Below are positions 56,808 to 64,000 of a stretch of DNA of 64,000 bases, one piece after another. The stretch comes from Aromatoleum aromaticum EbN1 (GTDB taxonomy: Bacteria; Pseudomonadota; Gammaproteobacteria; Burkholderiales; Rhodocyclaceae): assembly GCF_000025965.1 (NCBI RefSeq), contig NC_006513.1, forward strand, positions 3,472,001 through 3,536,000, given 5' to 3'. Within the stretch, counting starts at the first letter, position 1, and the number at the start of each line of letters is the position of its first letter. Below the pieces are notes generated by a model. That model worked only from the letters and a program-made list of their open reading frames with translations. It ran no database searches and had not been told where the DNA came from. Both the position numbers and the translations under genes were made by a program.

Positions 56808-57025
56808 GTGTTGCTGCCCAGCTACCGCGAGGGCCTGCCCAAAGGCTTGATCGAAGCCGCCGCCTGCGCCCTGCCCCTGATCACCGCCAACGCCCCCGGC
56901 TGCACGATTCCCCCGAACTGCGCCAACGCCTGGGGGCTGCTGCGCGGGAGAAGGCGTTGGCGGAGTTTGACGAGCGCATCGTGATTGAGCGGACGATGGG
57001 GGGTTATCAGGAGCTGCTGGGGTGA
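56808..57025 (+). pseudogene. Glycosyltransferase C-terminal remnant with internal deletion
   Basis: LLPSYREGLPKGLIEAAACA and LPLITANAPGC are the GT4 donor-binding block; then a deletion and frame change joins SPELRQRLGAAAREKALAEF and ERTMGGYQELLG up to TGA 57023. The tail matches that at 54333-54410. The VanZ gene starts 2 bp later. Confidence 0.8.
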
Positions 57026-57027
57026 GG

Positions 57028-57372
57028 ATGCGTAGCGCGCTGTTTGTGCTTGCCTGCCTGGCGGTGGCGGTGTTGTCGCTGCTGCCCGGCACGGCGCTGC
57101 CGCCGGTGGCCTTCAACGTGTGGGACAAGGCGCAGCACGCCGGCGCCTTTGCCGCGCTGGCCGTGCTGGGCCTGTGGGCGTTTCCGCGCCAGCCGGCGGC
57201 GGTGGTGGGGGCCTTGTTGGTGTATGGCGTGTTCATCGAGCTGGCCCAGGGCGCCACGAGCTGGCGCTATGGCGACTGGCATGATTGGCTGGCCGATGCG
57301 GTGGGGGTGACGCTGGGCTGGGCAGCGTGGCGCTGCGCCGGGGTTGTGCGGGGAAGGATGGGCGTGGCGTAG
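57028..57372 (+). CDS. VanZ-like membrane protein (copy 1)
   Basis: 114 residues with four hydrophobic helices (ALFVLACLAVAVLSLLPG, GAFAALAVLGLWAF and two more) and the family block VFIELAQGATSWRYGDWHDW, of unclear function though the family is named for teicoplanin resistance. GTG 57022 is a possible longer start. A close copy is at 63475. In both places it directly follows a glycosyltransferase tail. Confidence 0.85.
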   Translation: MRSALFVLACLAVAVLSLLPGTALPPVAFNVWDKAQHAGAFAALAVLGLWAFPRQPAAVVGALLVYGVFIELAQGATSWRYGDWHDWLADAVGVTLGWAAWRCAGVVRGRMGVA

Positions 57373-57412
57373 CGGCTACAATCGGAGCTTCGCTGTTCCG
57401 GAGCCGGCCCTC

Positions 57413-58972
57413 ATGTCCCGCAAGAAGCTGCCCATCGGTATTCAGACTTTCGCACGCATTCGCGAGGATGGCTGTTATTACGTCGACAAGACGGGCTTCG
57501 CGCTGCAGCTGATCGAGGAAGGCAACTATTACTTCCTGTCGCGCCCGCGGCGCTTTGGCAAGAGCTTGCTGCTCGACACGCTGGCCGAGCTGTTCGAGGG
57601 GAATGAGCCGCTGTTTCGCGGGCTGGCTGCGCATGGGAAATGGGACTGGACCCGGCGGTTTCCGGTGCTGCGGATCAGCTTTGGCGATGGGATGTTGCAA
57701 AGCCGCGCGGCGCTGGATGAGCGGATCGACGAGCTCTTGACGGAAAACGAGCAGCGACTGGGTTTGACCGTCGAGCGCGCCAGCGTTGCCGGCCGCTTCG
57801 GGGCGCTGATTCGCCAGGCCGAGCAGGTGCATGGCCAGCGGGTGGTGGTGCTGGTCGATGAGTACGACAAGCCGATCCTGGACAATCTGACCCGGCCCGG
57901 GATCGCGCGCGAGATGCGCGACGGGTTGCGCAACCTGTATTCGGTGATCAAGGGCCAGGATGCCCACATCCGCTTCGCGATGCTCACCGGGGTGTCGAAG
58001 TTCAGCAAGGTGAGTTTGTTCTCGGGGCTGAACAACCTCAACGACATCACCCTGGATGAACGCTACTCGGCCCTCTGTGGCTATACCGACGAGGACGTCG
58101 ACACGGTGTTCGCCCCCGAGCTGCCCGGGCTGGATCGGGACGAGATCCGCGCCTGGTACAACGGCTACAACTGGACGGGGACATCGGTCCATAACCCGTT
58201 CGATCTGTTGTTGCTGTTCCAGAAGCGGCAGTTCCGGCCGTTCTGGTTCGAGACGGGGACGCCGACTTTTCTGGTCGATTTGCTGACGGCGCGGCGTACC
58301 TTTACGCCGGACCTCGAAAGGGTGGTGGCGCTCGAGTCGCTGCTCTCGAGCTTCGATGTCGACCGGATTCCGACCGAGGCGCTGATGTTCCAGGCGGGCT
58401 ATCTGACCATCGATTCGGTGCGCTATCTGCCCGGCCTGATGCAGCTGACGCTGCGCTACCCGAACCTGGAGGTGCGCAGCAGCCTCAACAATGCCCTGCT
58501 GGAGGTGCTCTCCGACGACCCGGCGCGACACGGCGTGCACCTGCCCCAGCTCTACGACCTGTTAACGGCAAACGATTTCCCCGGCCTGCAGCAGCTGTTT
58601 ACCGCCTTCTTCGCCAGCATTCCGCACGACTGGTACCGCAACAACCCGATCGCCCAGTACGAGGGCTACTACGCCAGCGTGTTCTACAGCCACTTCGCCG
58701 CGCTGGGGCTGGATATTCGGCTGGAGGATGTGACGAATCGCGGTCGGATCGACATGGCGGTGCTGTTCAACCGCAACGTCTATCTGTTCGAGTTCAAGGT
58801 GGTGGAGCTGGTGCCCGAAGGCAAGGCGCTGCAGCAGCTGCGCGACCGCGCCTACGCCGACAAGTACCGCGCCCGCGGTGAGCCGATCCACCTGATTGGG
58901 GTGGAGTTCAGTCGCGACAGCCGCAGTGTGGTGGGGTTCGAGGTCGAGCGGGTCGATGCGGCCTCCTCGTAG
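57413..58972 (+). CDS. AAA-ATPase-like/DUF1703 protein (PD-(D/E)XK nuclease-type)
   Basis: 519 residues. The N-terminal half is an AAA-ATPase_like domain starting LPIGIQTFARIREDGCYYVDK, with an atypical Walker A RPRRFGKS (Arg44-Ser51) and Walker B VVVLVDEYDKPIL. The C-terminal DUF1703 part (YYASVFYSHFAALGL, GRIDMAVLFNRNVYLFEFKV) has the D...EFK pattern of PD-(D/E)XK nucleases. These proteins are common in accessory regions and may be selfish or defensive. TACAAT (57377-57382) may be a -10 box. Confidence 0.85.
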   Translation: MSRKKLPIGIQTFARIREDGCYYVDKTGFALQLIEEGNYYFLSRPRRFGKSLLLDTLAELFEGNEPLFRGLAAHGKWDWTRRFPVLRISFGDGMLQSRAALDERIDELLTENEQRLGLTVERASVAGRFGALIRQAEQVHGQRVVVLVDEYDKPILDNLTRPGIAREMRDGLRNLYSVIKGQDAHIRFAMLTGVSKFSKVSLFSGLNNLNDITLDERYSALCGYTDEDVDTVFAPELPGLDRDEIRAWYNGYNWTGTSVHNPFDLLLLFQKRQFRPFWFETGTPTFLVDLLTARRTFTPDLERVVALESLLSSFDVDRIPTEALMFQAGYLTIDSVRYLPGLMQLTLRYPNLEVRSSLNNALLEVLSDDPARHGVHLPQLYDLLTANDFPGLQQLFTAFFASIPHDWYRNNPIAQYEGYYASVFYSHFAALGLDIRLEDVTNRGRIDMAVLFNRNVYLFEFKVVELVPEGKALQQLRDRAYADKYRARGEPIHLIGVEFSRDSRSVVGFEVERVDAASS

Positions 58973-59293
58973 GATGTTCTAGTAATCCGTTCCAGAAAAA
59001 TCATTCCAATGAATCCGTTCGGGCTGAGTGGGATATTCGCCCGATGGTCGAAAGGCGTTGGCAAGAAACAGGGCGGTGGTAGTGTTCGGGGAGTTGCTTG
59101 TGGACAAAGACCGACTGAGCACTGGTGCCCTGGAGCCCGTCCTCTGAGTATGGTTGAGGCATCGTCGGCGAGTATGGTGAGTCCCCTGGCGCGTTGGTGC
59201 TGGCCACCGGCGGGTCTGTCCGACATCCCGATTGAGAGATTGAGCGTATCGACATGCCCACGTCCGCGAGCGACCTTGACTCAAGGAGAGAAC
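58973..59293. other. Gene-poor stretch before the IS110 remnant
   Basis: About 320 bp without a convincing gene. One frame is open into the transposase (from 59009) but reads nothing recognisable until MAQRVG at 59294. The last ~120 bp probably include the left end of the IS110-type element; no terminal repeat could be fixed because the right end is missing. Confidence 0.5.
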
Positions 59294-59923
59294 ATGGCGC
59301 AACGAGTTGGTCCGACCCGACGCGGAGTTGACGGCACACCGGTCGAGCCGTTGAGCATCAAGCATCCCAACGCTGCCGGCATCGACATCGGCGGGGCAAG
59401 CCACTATGTGGCGGTGCCGCCTGATCGGGTAGGCAAAGGCGAGCCCGCGGTGCGCGAATTCGGACCGCACACCGAAGACCTGGTCGCGGTTGCCAATTGG
59501 CTTTGCGCGTGCCGCATCGATACCGTCGCGCTCGAATCGACGGGGGTGTATTGGATAGCGCTGTACGAGCTTCTGCAGGCGCGTGGCTTTGAGGTGTGGC
59601 TGGTCGATGCCAAAAGCGTACGCCACGTCAAGGCGCGCAAATCCGACGTGCTTGATTGCCAGTGGTTGCAACAACTGCACAGCTTCGGACTGCTGAGTCA
59701 GGCGCATCGGCCGGATGAGCAGGTTTGCGCGCTGCGCGAGATGTCGCGGCTGAACTGGCCCCGGAAAGCAGACGAGGTTGAGGCCGCATATCGGCGACCA
59801 ATCAGGGCGAAAAACCTGCTTGATCATCCACCCAAGGGCGTACCGGCAGGCTTTTCGATCGAGTTCGCACCGGTTCGCAGCAGCGCGCAGCGCTTCGATT
59901 CCGCACTTTCAATAGTCGTTTGA
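59294..59923 (+). pseudogene. IS110-family transposase, C-terminally truncated
   Basis: The first ~155 residues are the DEDD domain of an IS110-type transposase: NAAGIDIGGASHYVAVP, VALESTGVYWIALYELL, RHVKARKSDVLDCQWL and LREMSRL. After ~59757 the sequence is unrelated and the frame stops at 59923. The C-terminal Tnp_20 domain is missing, so it is inactive. Confidence 0.85.
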
Positions 59924-60348
59924 TGCGGGGTACCACCCCACCAGGAAGCGACAGGGGGTAATGCGATTCCGCAAACATTGGCTGCGGTGTGCGCCGCGAT
60001 TTTTCAGGGACGGGTAGATACGGAAATCGTCCAATCCGACCAGGTCGGTGCTGGTCAATGCAGGTCGCAACCCGGCGCTTGTGCCCGGCGAGAAGTTTGT
60101 GCGGCTGATCAAGGAGCGGTTTGACGATGAATTCACAAAAGTCTTCGGCATCGAGCCAGACGCCCTCACGGCCAACGAGGCAGAGTACCTGGTTGGCTTC
60201 AAATCGATTGACGCCATCCGAAATCGCCTTGCTGCAGCAGAGCAAGAAATCGATCGCCGACTACGTTCAAAAGGAATTACCCGAGCGTCTGAAGCAACGG
60301 CATCTGGAGCACATGCTGACAAAGGTGTGACGCCTTCCGAACCCGGGG
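59924..60348 (+). pseudogene. Unrecognised frameshifted gene remnant up to the IS21 end
   Basis: 59924-60047 shows no gene. From 60048 one frame reads GEKFVRLIKERFDDEFTKVF, and from about 60220 another frame reads KSIADYVQKELPERLKQRHL to TGA 60328-60330, together looking like one gene with a frameshift. No family was recognised. IS21 is inserted just after. Confidence 0.4.
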
Positions 60349-60582
60349 TGCGGATTCCGACCCAACGTGACCGCTGACTCCGAAATAGTGTGACCGGTGA
60401 ATCCGCGGTCGTGACCGCGGATTCCGATTTGATCGTGACCGATTTCGGCGAGTTGTCGGAATGGGCGGTCACGATGTCGGAATCAATGGTCACGATCAAA
60501 TCGGAACGGGTTTGTGAGGCCAAGCGTGGCAACGTCGTTTGTCAGGCCGGCTACCCTCGCGCGCTTTGCGCGGAGACCGAGG

Positions 60583-62145
60583 ATGCCGGCGGAGCGGATT
60601 GCCATGCACAAGATCAGGGAGCTGTTACGGCTCAAATACGACTGCGCGCTGTCGCATGAGCGCATTGCCCGCGCGCTGTCGATTTCCAAAGGCGTGGTCG
60701 CCAAGTATGTGAAGGCGGCCGAGGAGTGCGGCCGGCCGTGGGCCGAGTTGTCGGCGGCCGACGAGGCAGAGTTGCGCCGGGTGCTGGGGGTCGCCCGGCG
60801 TGGACGTGGCGCGAGCGTCGCGAATGTGCCGCCGGATCTGGCGGCGGTGCATCAGGGGCTCAAGCGAAAGAACGTTACGCTGGCGCTGCTGTGGGAAGAG
60901 TACGTGCAGACGGCCGACGGGCCGAGCTATCAGTACTCGCGCTTTTGCGACCTGTACCGCGCGTTCGCCCGCACGCTCAAGCGCTCGATGCGCCAGGTTC
61001 ACCGCGCCGGCGAGAAACTCTTCATCGATTACGCGGGCGACACGGTGCCGATCGTCGACGCCGACACGGGCGAGATTTCCCGCGCGCAGATCTTCGTCGC
61101 GGTCCTCGGGGCCTCGAGCTACACCTTCGCCTGTGCCACGGCGACGCAGTCGCAGGCCGACTGGCTGGGGTCGCTTGCCCGGGCGCTGGCCTTCATCGGC
61201 GGCGTGCCCGAGCTCGTGGTGCCCGACAATACGCGCTCGCTCGTCGGGCAGGCCGACCGGTACGAACCGCAACTGCAGCGCACCACCGCCGAGTTCGCCG
61301 CGCACTACGGCGTGGCGATCCTGCCCGCGCGCCCCTACAAGCCGCAGGACAAGGCCAAGGTCGAAGTCGGCGTGCAGATCGTGCAGCGCTGGATTCTGGC
61401 GCGGCTGCGGCATCAGCGTTTCTTCTCGCTGGGGGAGTTGAACGAGGCGATCGCCGCGTTACTCGAGCCGCTGAACACGCGTGCCTTCCGGCGCCTGCCA
61501 GGCTCGCGCCACGAAGCGTTCGAGACGCTCGATCGGCCGGCGCTGCGCCCGTTGCCGGCCACGCCCTTCCAGTTCGCCCAGTGGAAGCGGGCCAAGCCCA
61601 ACATCGATTACCACGTCGAGTTCGACGGGCATTACTACAGCGTGCCGTATGCGCTCGCCGGCCAACCGGTGGAGTTGCGCATCACCGCGAGCAGCATCGA
61701 ATGCTTTGCCGCAGGCCGTCGCGTTGCGGTGCATGCGAGAAGCCACCGGCACGGGGCTTTCACCACGCTCACCGAGCACATGCCCGCATCGCATCAGGCG
61801 CACCGTCAGTGGTCCCCGGGCAAACTCATCGCCTGGGGTGCCACGGTCGGACCTCACACCGAGCAGGTGGTCAGCCACCAACTCGAACGCATGCCGCACC
61901 CCGAGCAGGGCTACCGGGCATGCCTCGGGCTGATGCGCCTCGGTCGTCAATACGGCAACGAACGCCTCGAAGCCGCGGCGACCCGCGCCGTCACCCTCGG
62001 GGCAATGCGTTACCGCAGTGTCGCCTCGATCCTCAAGAGCGGGCTCGACCGCGCACCGCTCCCCACTCCCACTGCCGCTAGCCAAACCGAACTGGCGCTC
62101 CCCGCCGTGCACGAGAACCTGCGCGGGGCGCGCTACTACCACTGA
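60583..62145 (+). CDS. istA: IS21 transposase IstA
   Basis: 520 residues from ATG 60583 (ATG 60604 is an alternative). Helix-turn-helix ([20 protein letters not shown]), then the DDE integrase core: [28 protein letters not shown] and [17 protein letters not shown]. The C-terminal Mu-type domain [18 protein letters not shown] is present. It cuts and joins DNA with the help of IstB. Confidence 0.93.
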   Translation: MPAERIAMHKIRELLRLKYDCALSHERIARALSISKGVVAKYVKAAEECGRPWAELSAADEAELRRVLGVARRGRGASVANVPPDLAAVHQGLKRKNVTLALLWEEYVQTADGPSYQYSRFCDLYRAFARTLKRSMRQVHRAGEKLFIDYAGDTVPIVDADTGEISRAQIFVAVLGASSYTFACATATQSQADWLGSLARALAFIGGVPELVVPDNTRSLVGQADRYEPQLQRTTAEFAAHYGVAILPARPYKPQDKAKVEVGVQIVQRWILARLRHQRFFSLGELNEAIAALLEPLNTRAFRRLPGSRHEAFETLDRPALRPLPATPFQFAQWKRAKPNIDYHVEFDGHYYSVPYALAGQPVELRITASSIECFAAGRRVAVHARSHRHGAFTTLTEHMPASHQAHRQWSPGKLIAWGATVGPHTEQVVSHQLERMPHPEQGYRACLGLMRLGRQYGNERLEAAATRAVTLGAMRYRSVASILKSGLDRAPLPTPTAASQTELALPAVHENLRGARYYH

Positions 62146-62167
62146 TTCCACCCACCGGAGAACATCG

Positions 62168-62902
62168 ATGCTGATGCAACACAGCCTGCAACAACTGCGC
62201 ACCCTGCACCTGGAAGGCATGGCCCGCGCCTTCGAGGAGCAGCTCACCCAGCCCGCCATCACCGCGCTCAGCTTCGAGGAGCGCTTGGCGCACCTCATCG
62301 ATCGGGAGTGCCTGCTGCGCGACGGCAAACGCATCGATCGGCTGCTCAAGGCCGCCCGCATCAAAGCCGCTGCCGCCTGCCTGGAGGACGTCGACTACCG
62401 CGCCGGGCGCGGCCTCGAGCGCAGTCAGATCGCCGCGCTCGGAACCGGCCAGTGGATTCGCCACCACCAGAACTGCCTCATCACGGGCCCCACCGGCAGC
62501 GGCAAGACGTGGCTCGCCTGCGCGCTCGCCAACGCGGCGTGCCGGCAGGGCCTCGCGGCCTACTACGTGCGTCTGCCGCGGCTCTTCGAGGAGCTGCGCA
62601 TCGCGCATGCCGATGGCAGCTTCAGCCGACGCCTCATGCAGCTCGCGCGCATGGATCTCATCGTCATCGACGATTGGGGCCTGGCCGCGCCGTCGGCGCA
62701 GGAGCGAAGCGACCTGCTGGAGCTGCTCGACGACCGCGTCGGCACGCGTTCGACCGTGATCACCAGCCAGCTGCCGATCGAGCACTGGCACACCTACCTG
62801 GGCGACCCGACCTTCGCCGATGCGATCCTCGATCGCGTCGTGCACGCCGCGCACAAGCTCGCCCTCAAGGGCGAGTCGATGAGAAGAAAGGAAAAGGCAT
62901 GA
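62168..62902 (+). CDS. istB: IS21 helper ATPase IstB
   Basis: 244 residues, AAA+ ATPase related to DnaC. Walker A is [16 protein letters not shown], Walker [11 protein letters not shown]; the N terminus [17 protein letters not shown] is typical of IstB. It selects the target for IstA. The frame is open to 62018 but only in the end of istA; ATG 62168 is the family start. Confidence 0.93.
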   Translation: MLMQHSLQQLRTLHLEGMARAFEEQLTQPAITALSFEERLAHLIDRECLLRDGKRIDRLLKAARIKAAAACLEDVDYRAGRGLERSQIAALGTGQWIRHHQNCLITGPTGSGKTWLACALANAACRQGLAAYYVRLPRLFEELRIAHADGSFSRRLMQLARMDLIVIDDWGLAAPSAQERSDLLELLDDRVGTRSTVITSQLPIEHWHTYLGDPTFADAILDRVVHAAHKLALKGESMRRKEKA

Positions 62903-63185
62903 GGCCGTGCGCGCGAGACGCCTTACCCACAGGCGCCCGCCCGCCAGCGTATGAGGCGCGCTGGCGGCCGCCTGTGGATAAGCCTGCGCCGTGCCCCGAA
63001 TTGACCGTGATCGTGACCGACACGGTTAGAATCTGAACACCACGCTTCGCGCGCAGACCCCCCGGTCACGTTCGTCGGTGCAGGCGGTCACGTTCGTCGG
63101 AATGCGCACCGGGGCTGATGGTACGGCCCGATAACCGCATCATGTCGTGGAGCATGGTGCGGCTTTTTATTTTTTGCAGACGAAT

Positions 63186-63459
63186 ATGAAAAAACTGAAA
63201 GTCATGTCCGTGGTCGGCACCCGGCCCGAGATCATCCGCCTGTCGCGCGTGCTGGCCGCGCTCGACCGGGATTGCGAGCGATGAGCAGGTGGGCCAAGTG
63301 TGCGAAGACAACCAGGTGGAGAACTTGCTGGGTCTGGCTGAAAAGCTGCTGGCGCAGATCGAGACGGACGCCGGGCTGGCGGAACGGTGTTTGGGGTTGT
63401 TCGAGCAGCGGTTTGCGGTGCGGCAGACGGTGAAGCAGATTGTGGCGGCGCTGGAGTGA
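63186..63459 (+). pseudogene. Fusion of wecB 5' end and glycosyltransferase tail
   Basis: Starts with the same codons as wecB ([19 protein letters not shown] up to LAALDRDCE) to ~63278, then joins a glycosyltransferase tail in the next frame: DEQVGQVCEDNQVENLLGLA, LAERCLGLFEQRFAVRQTVK and a stop at 63457-63459. The VanZ gene follows 15 bp later. The ~75 bp before it (63110-63185) hold no gene. Confidence 0.85.
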
Positions 63460-63474
63460 GTGAAGGTGTAGGTG

Positions 63475-63828
63475 ATGCGTAGCGCGCTGTTTGCGGCTGC
63501 CTGCCTGGCGGTGGCGGTGCTGTCGCTGCTGCCCGGCACGGCGCTGCCGCCGGTGGCCTTCAACGTGTGGGACAAGGCGCAGCACGCGGGCGCCTTTGCC
63601 GCGCTGGCCGTGCTGGGCCTGTGGGCGTTTCCGCGCTGGCCGGTGGCGGTGGTGGGGGCGTTGCTGGTGTATGGCGTGTTCATCGAGCTGGCCCAGGACG
63701 CCACCGGCTGGCGCTATGGCGACTGGCACGATTGGCTGGCCGATGCGGTGGGGGTGACGCTGGGGTTCATGGCGTGGCGGTGCGGAGCGTGGTTCAGCTG
63801 CAGTGCGGGCGCGCCAGCAGTGCGCTAA
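63475..63828 (+). CDS. VanZ-like membrane protein (copy 2)
   Basis: 117 residues, nearly identical to 57028-57372 for the first ~100 and different at the C terminus. Four hydrophobic helices and VFIELAQDATGWRYGDWHDW are present. GTG 63472 would add one residue. It again follows a glycosyltransferase tail. Confidence 0.85.
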   Translation: MRSALFAAACLAVAVLSLLPGTALPPVAFNVWDKAQHAGAFAALAVLGLWAFPRWPVAVVGALLVYGVFIELAQDATGWRYGDWHDWLADAVGVTLGFMAWRCGAWFSCSAGAPAVR

Positions 63829-63882
63829 GGACTCGTTAAAAAACAACTTGAACAGTAAGGTCGACGCCGTTATGCTGCGCAA

Positions 63883-64000
63883 ATGGCATCTACCGATGAT
63901 GAGATTGAGCAGCGTTACCAGCTTTTGTCGAGCCGGCTGGATGAGCGACAGCGTCGGCTGTTTGTAGCGACGGAGGCGAAGGTGTTTGGCCGAGGCGGCA
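63883..64000 (+). CDS. Start of an ISAzo13-like transposase (cut by window end)
   Basis: 39 codons: MASTDDEIEQRYQLLSSRLD, then ERQRRLFVATEAKVFGRGG. The ERQRRL...A.A...GRGG pattern fits the start of ISAzo13-family transposases as remembered. The rest is outside the window. The ~50 bp before it, after the VanZ stop, probably hold the left end of the element. Confidence 0.6.
   Translation, partial: MASTDDEIEQRYQLLSSRLDERQRRLFVATEAKVFGRGG

Larger units (their letters stand above)
60349..63108 (+). mobile_element. IS21-family insertion sequence, 2760 bp
   Basis: Begins TGCGGATTCCGACCC and ends ...GGAATGCGCA; the two ends are inverted (TGCG.ATTCCGAC then AACGTGACCGC). CCGGGG flanks both sides (60343-60348 and 63109-63114), a 6-bp target duplication. 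Several GTGACCG-type terminal repeats follow inward from each end, as usual in IS21. Both transposition genes are complete. Confidence 0.87.

Overview
The window is high-GC bacterial DNA, most likely from a betaproteobacterium of the Azoarcus/Aromatoleum/Thauera group (Rhodocyclales). This rests on the gene order rimP-nusA-infB-rbfA-truB-rpsO-pnp, the style of the proteins and the transposon families present; no database comparison was possible.

Region 1 (1-10552) is core chromosome. It holds the start of fadH (minus strand), the translation/RNA-metabolism operon rimP-nusA-infB-rbfA-truB-rpsO-pnp, dksA (minus strand) and three tRNA genes (Pro-UGG, Arg-UCU, His-GUG). Clear sigma70-type promoters precede rimP, rpsO and the tRNAs, and strong hairpin terminators follow rpsO and pnp.

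Region 2 (10553-19332) is an accessory stretch entered just after tRNA-His. It contains a decayed tyrosine integrase, a HigB/HigA-type module, VapB/VapC remnants, an AlbA_2 ATP-binding protein, a beta-CASP metallo-hydrolase with a second copy carrying a ~1 kb deletion, a nucleotidyltransferase/HEPN-like pair and a Fic C-terminal fragment. Two related segments (about 12.4-13.05 kb and 18.77-19.38 kb) carry the same VapB remnant followed by the leader and first codons of the tviB-type gene.

Region 3 (19333-43587) is a surface-polysaccharide (O-antigen/capsule) locus. TviB/TviC-type enzymes should make UDP-GalNAcA. CapE-CapF-WecB-type enzymes should make UDP-L-FucNAc. A dehydratase/aminotransferase pair should make a 4-amino-4,6-dideoxy sugar, and WbpM makes a further 6-deoxy sugar. 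A Wzx flippase, an AT-rich Wzy polymerase, four glycosyltransferases, three acyltransferases and a WcaJ-type priming transferase complete it. Two defence modules sit inside: an Abi_2 gene with a structured RNA leader (between capF and wecB) and a Septu-like PtuA/PtuB pair.

Region 4 (43588-64000) is a mosaic defence/toxin-antitoxin island. It has YefM/PIN, two H-NS-like paralogues, DUF4160/DUF2442, a full and a truncated MntA/HepT pair, an AAA ATPase with a gutted HNH partner, TumE/TumA, a HicB remnant, an unrecognised three-gene cassette starting with a TIGR04255-like protein, and an AAA-ATPase/DUF1703 protein. Between these modules lie repeated fragments of the O-antigen genes (wecB 5' ends, capF 3' end, wbpM interior, glycosyltransferase 3' ends, VanZ genes). 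The pattern suggests that joints in the O-antigen locus, above all the capF-wecB gap, repeatedly accepted defence cassettes and were then duplicated and eroded. IS3, IS21, IS110, a TnpB remnant and the start of an ISAzo13-like transposase are also present.
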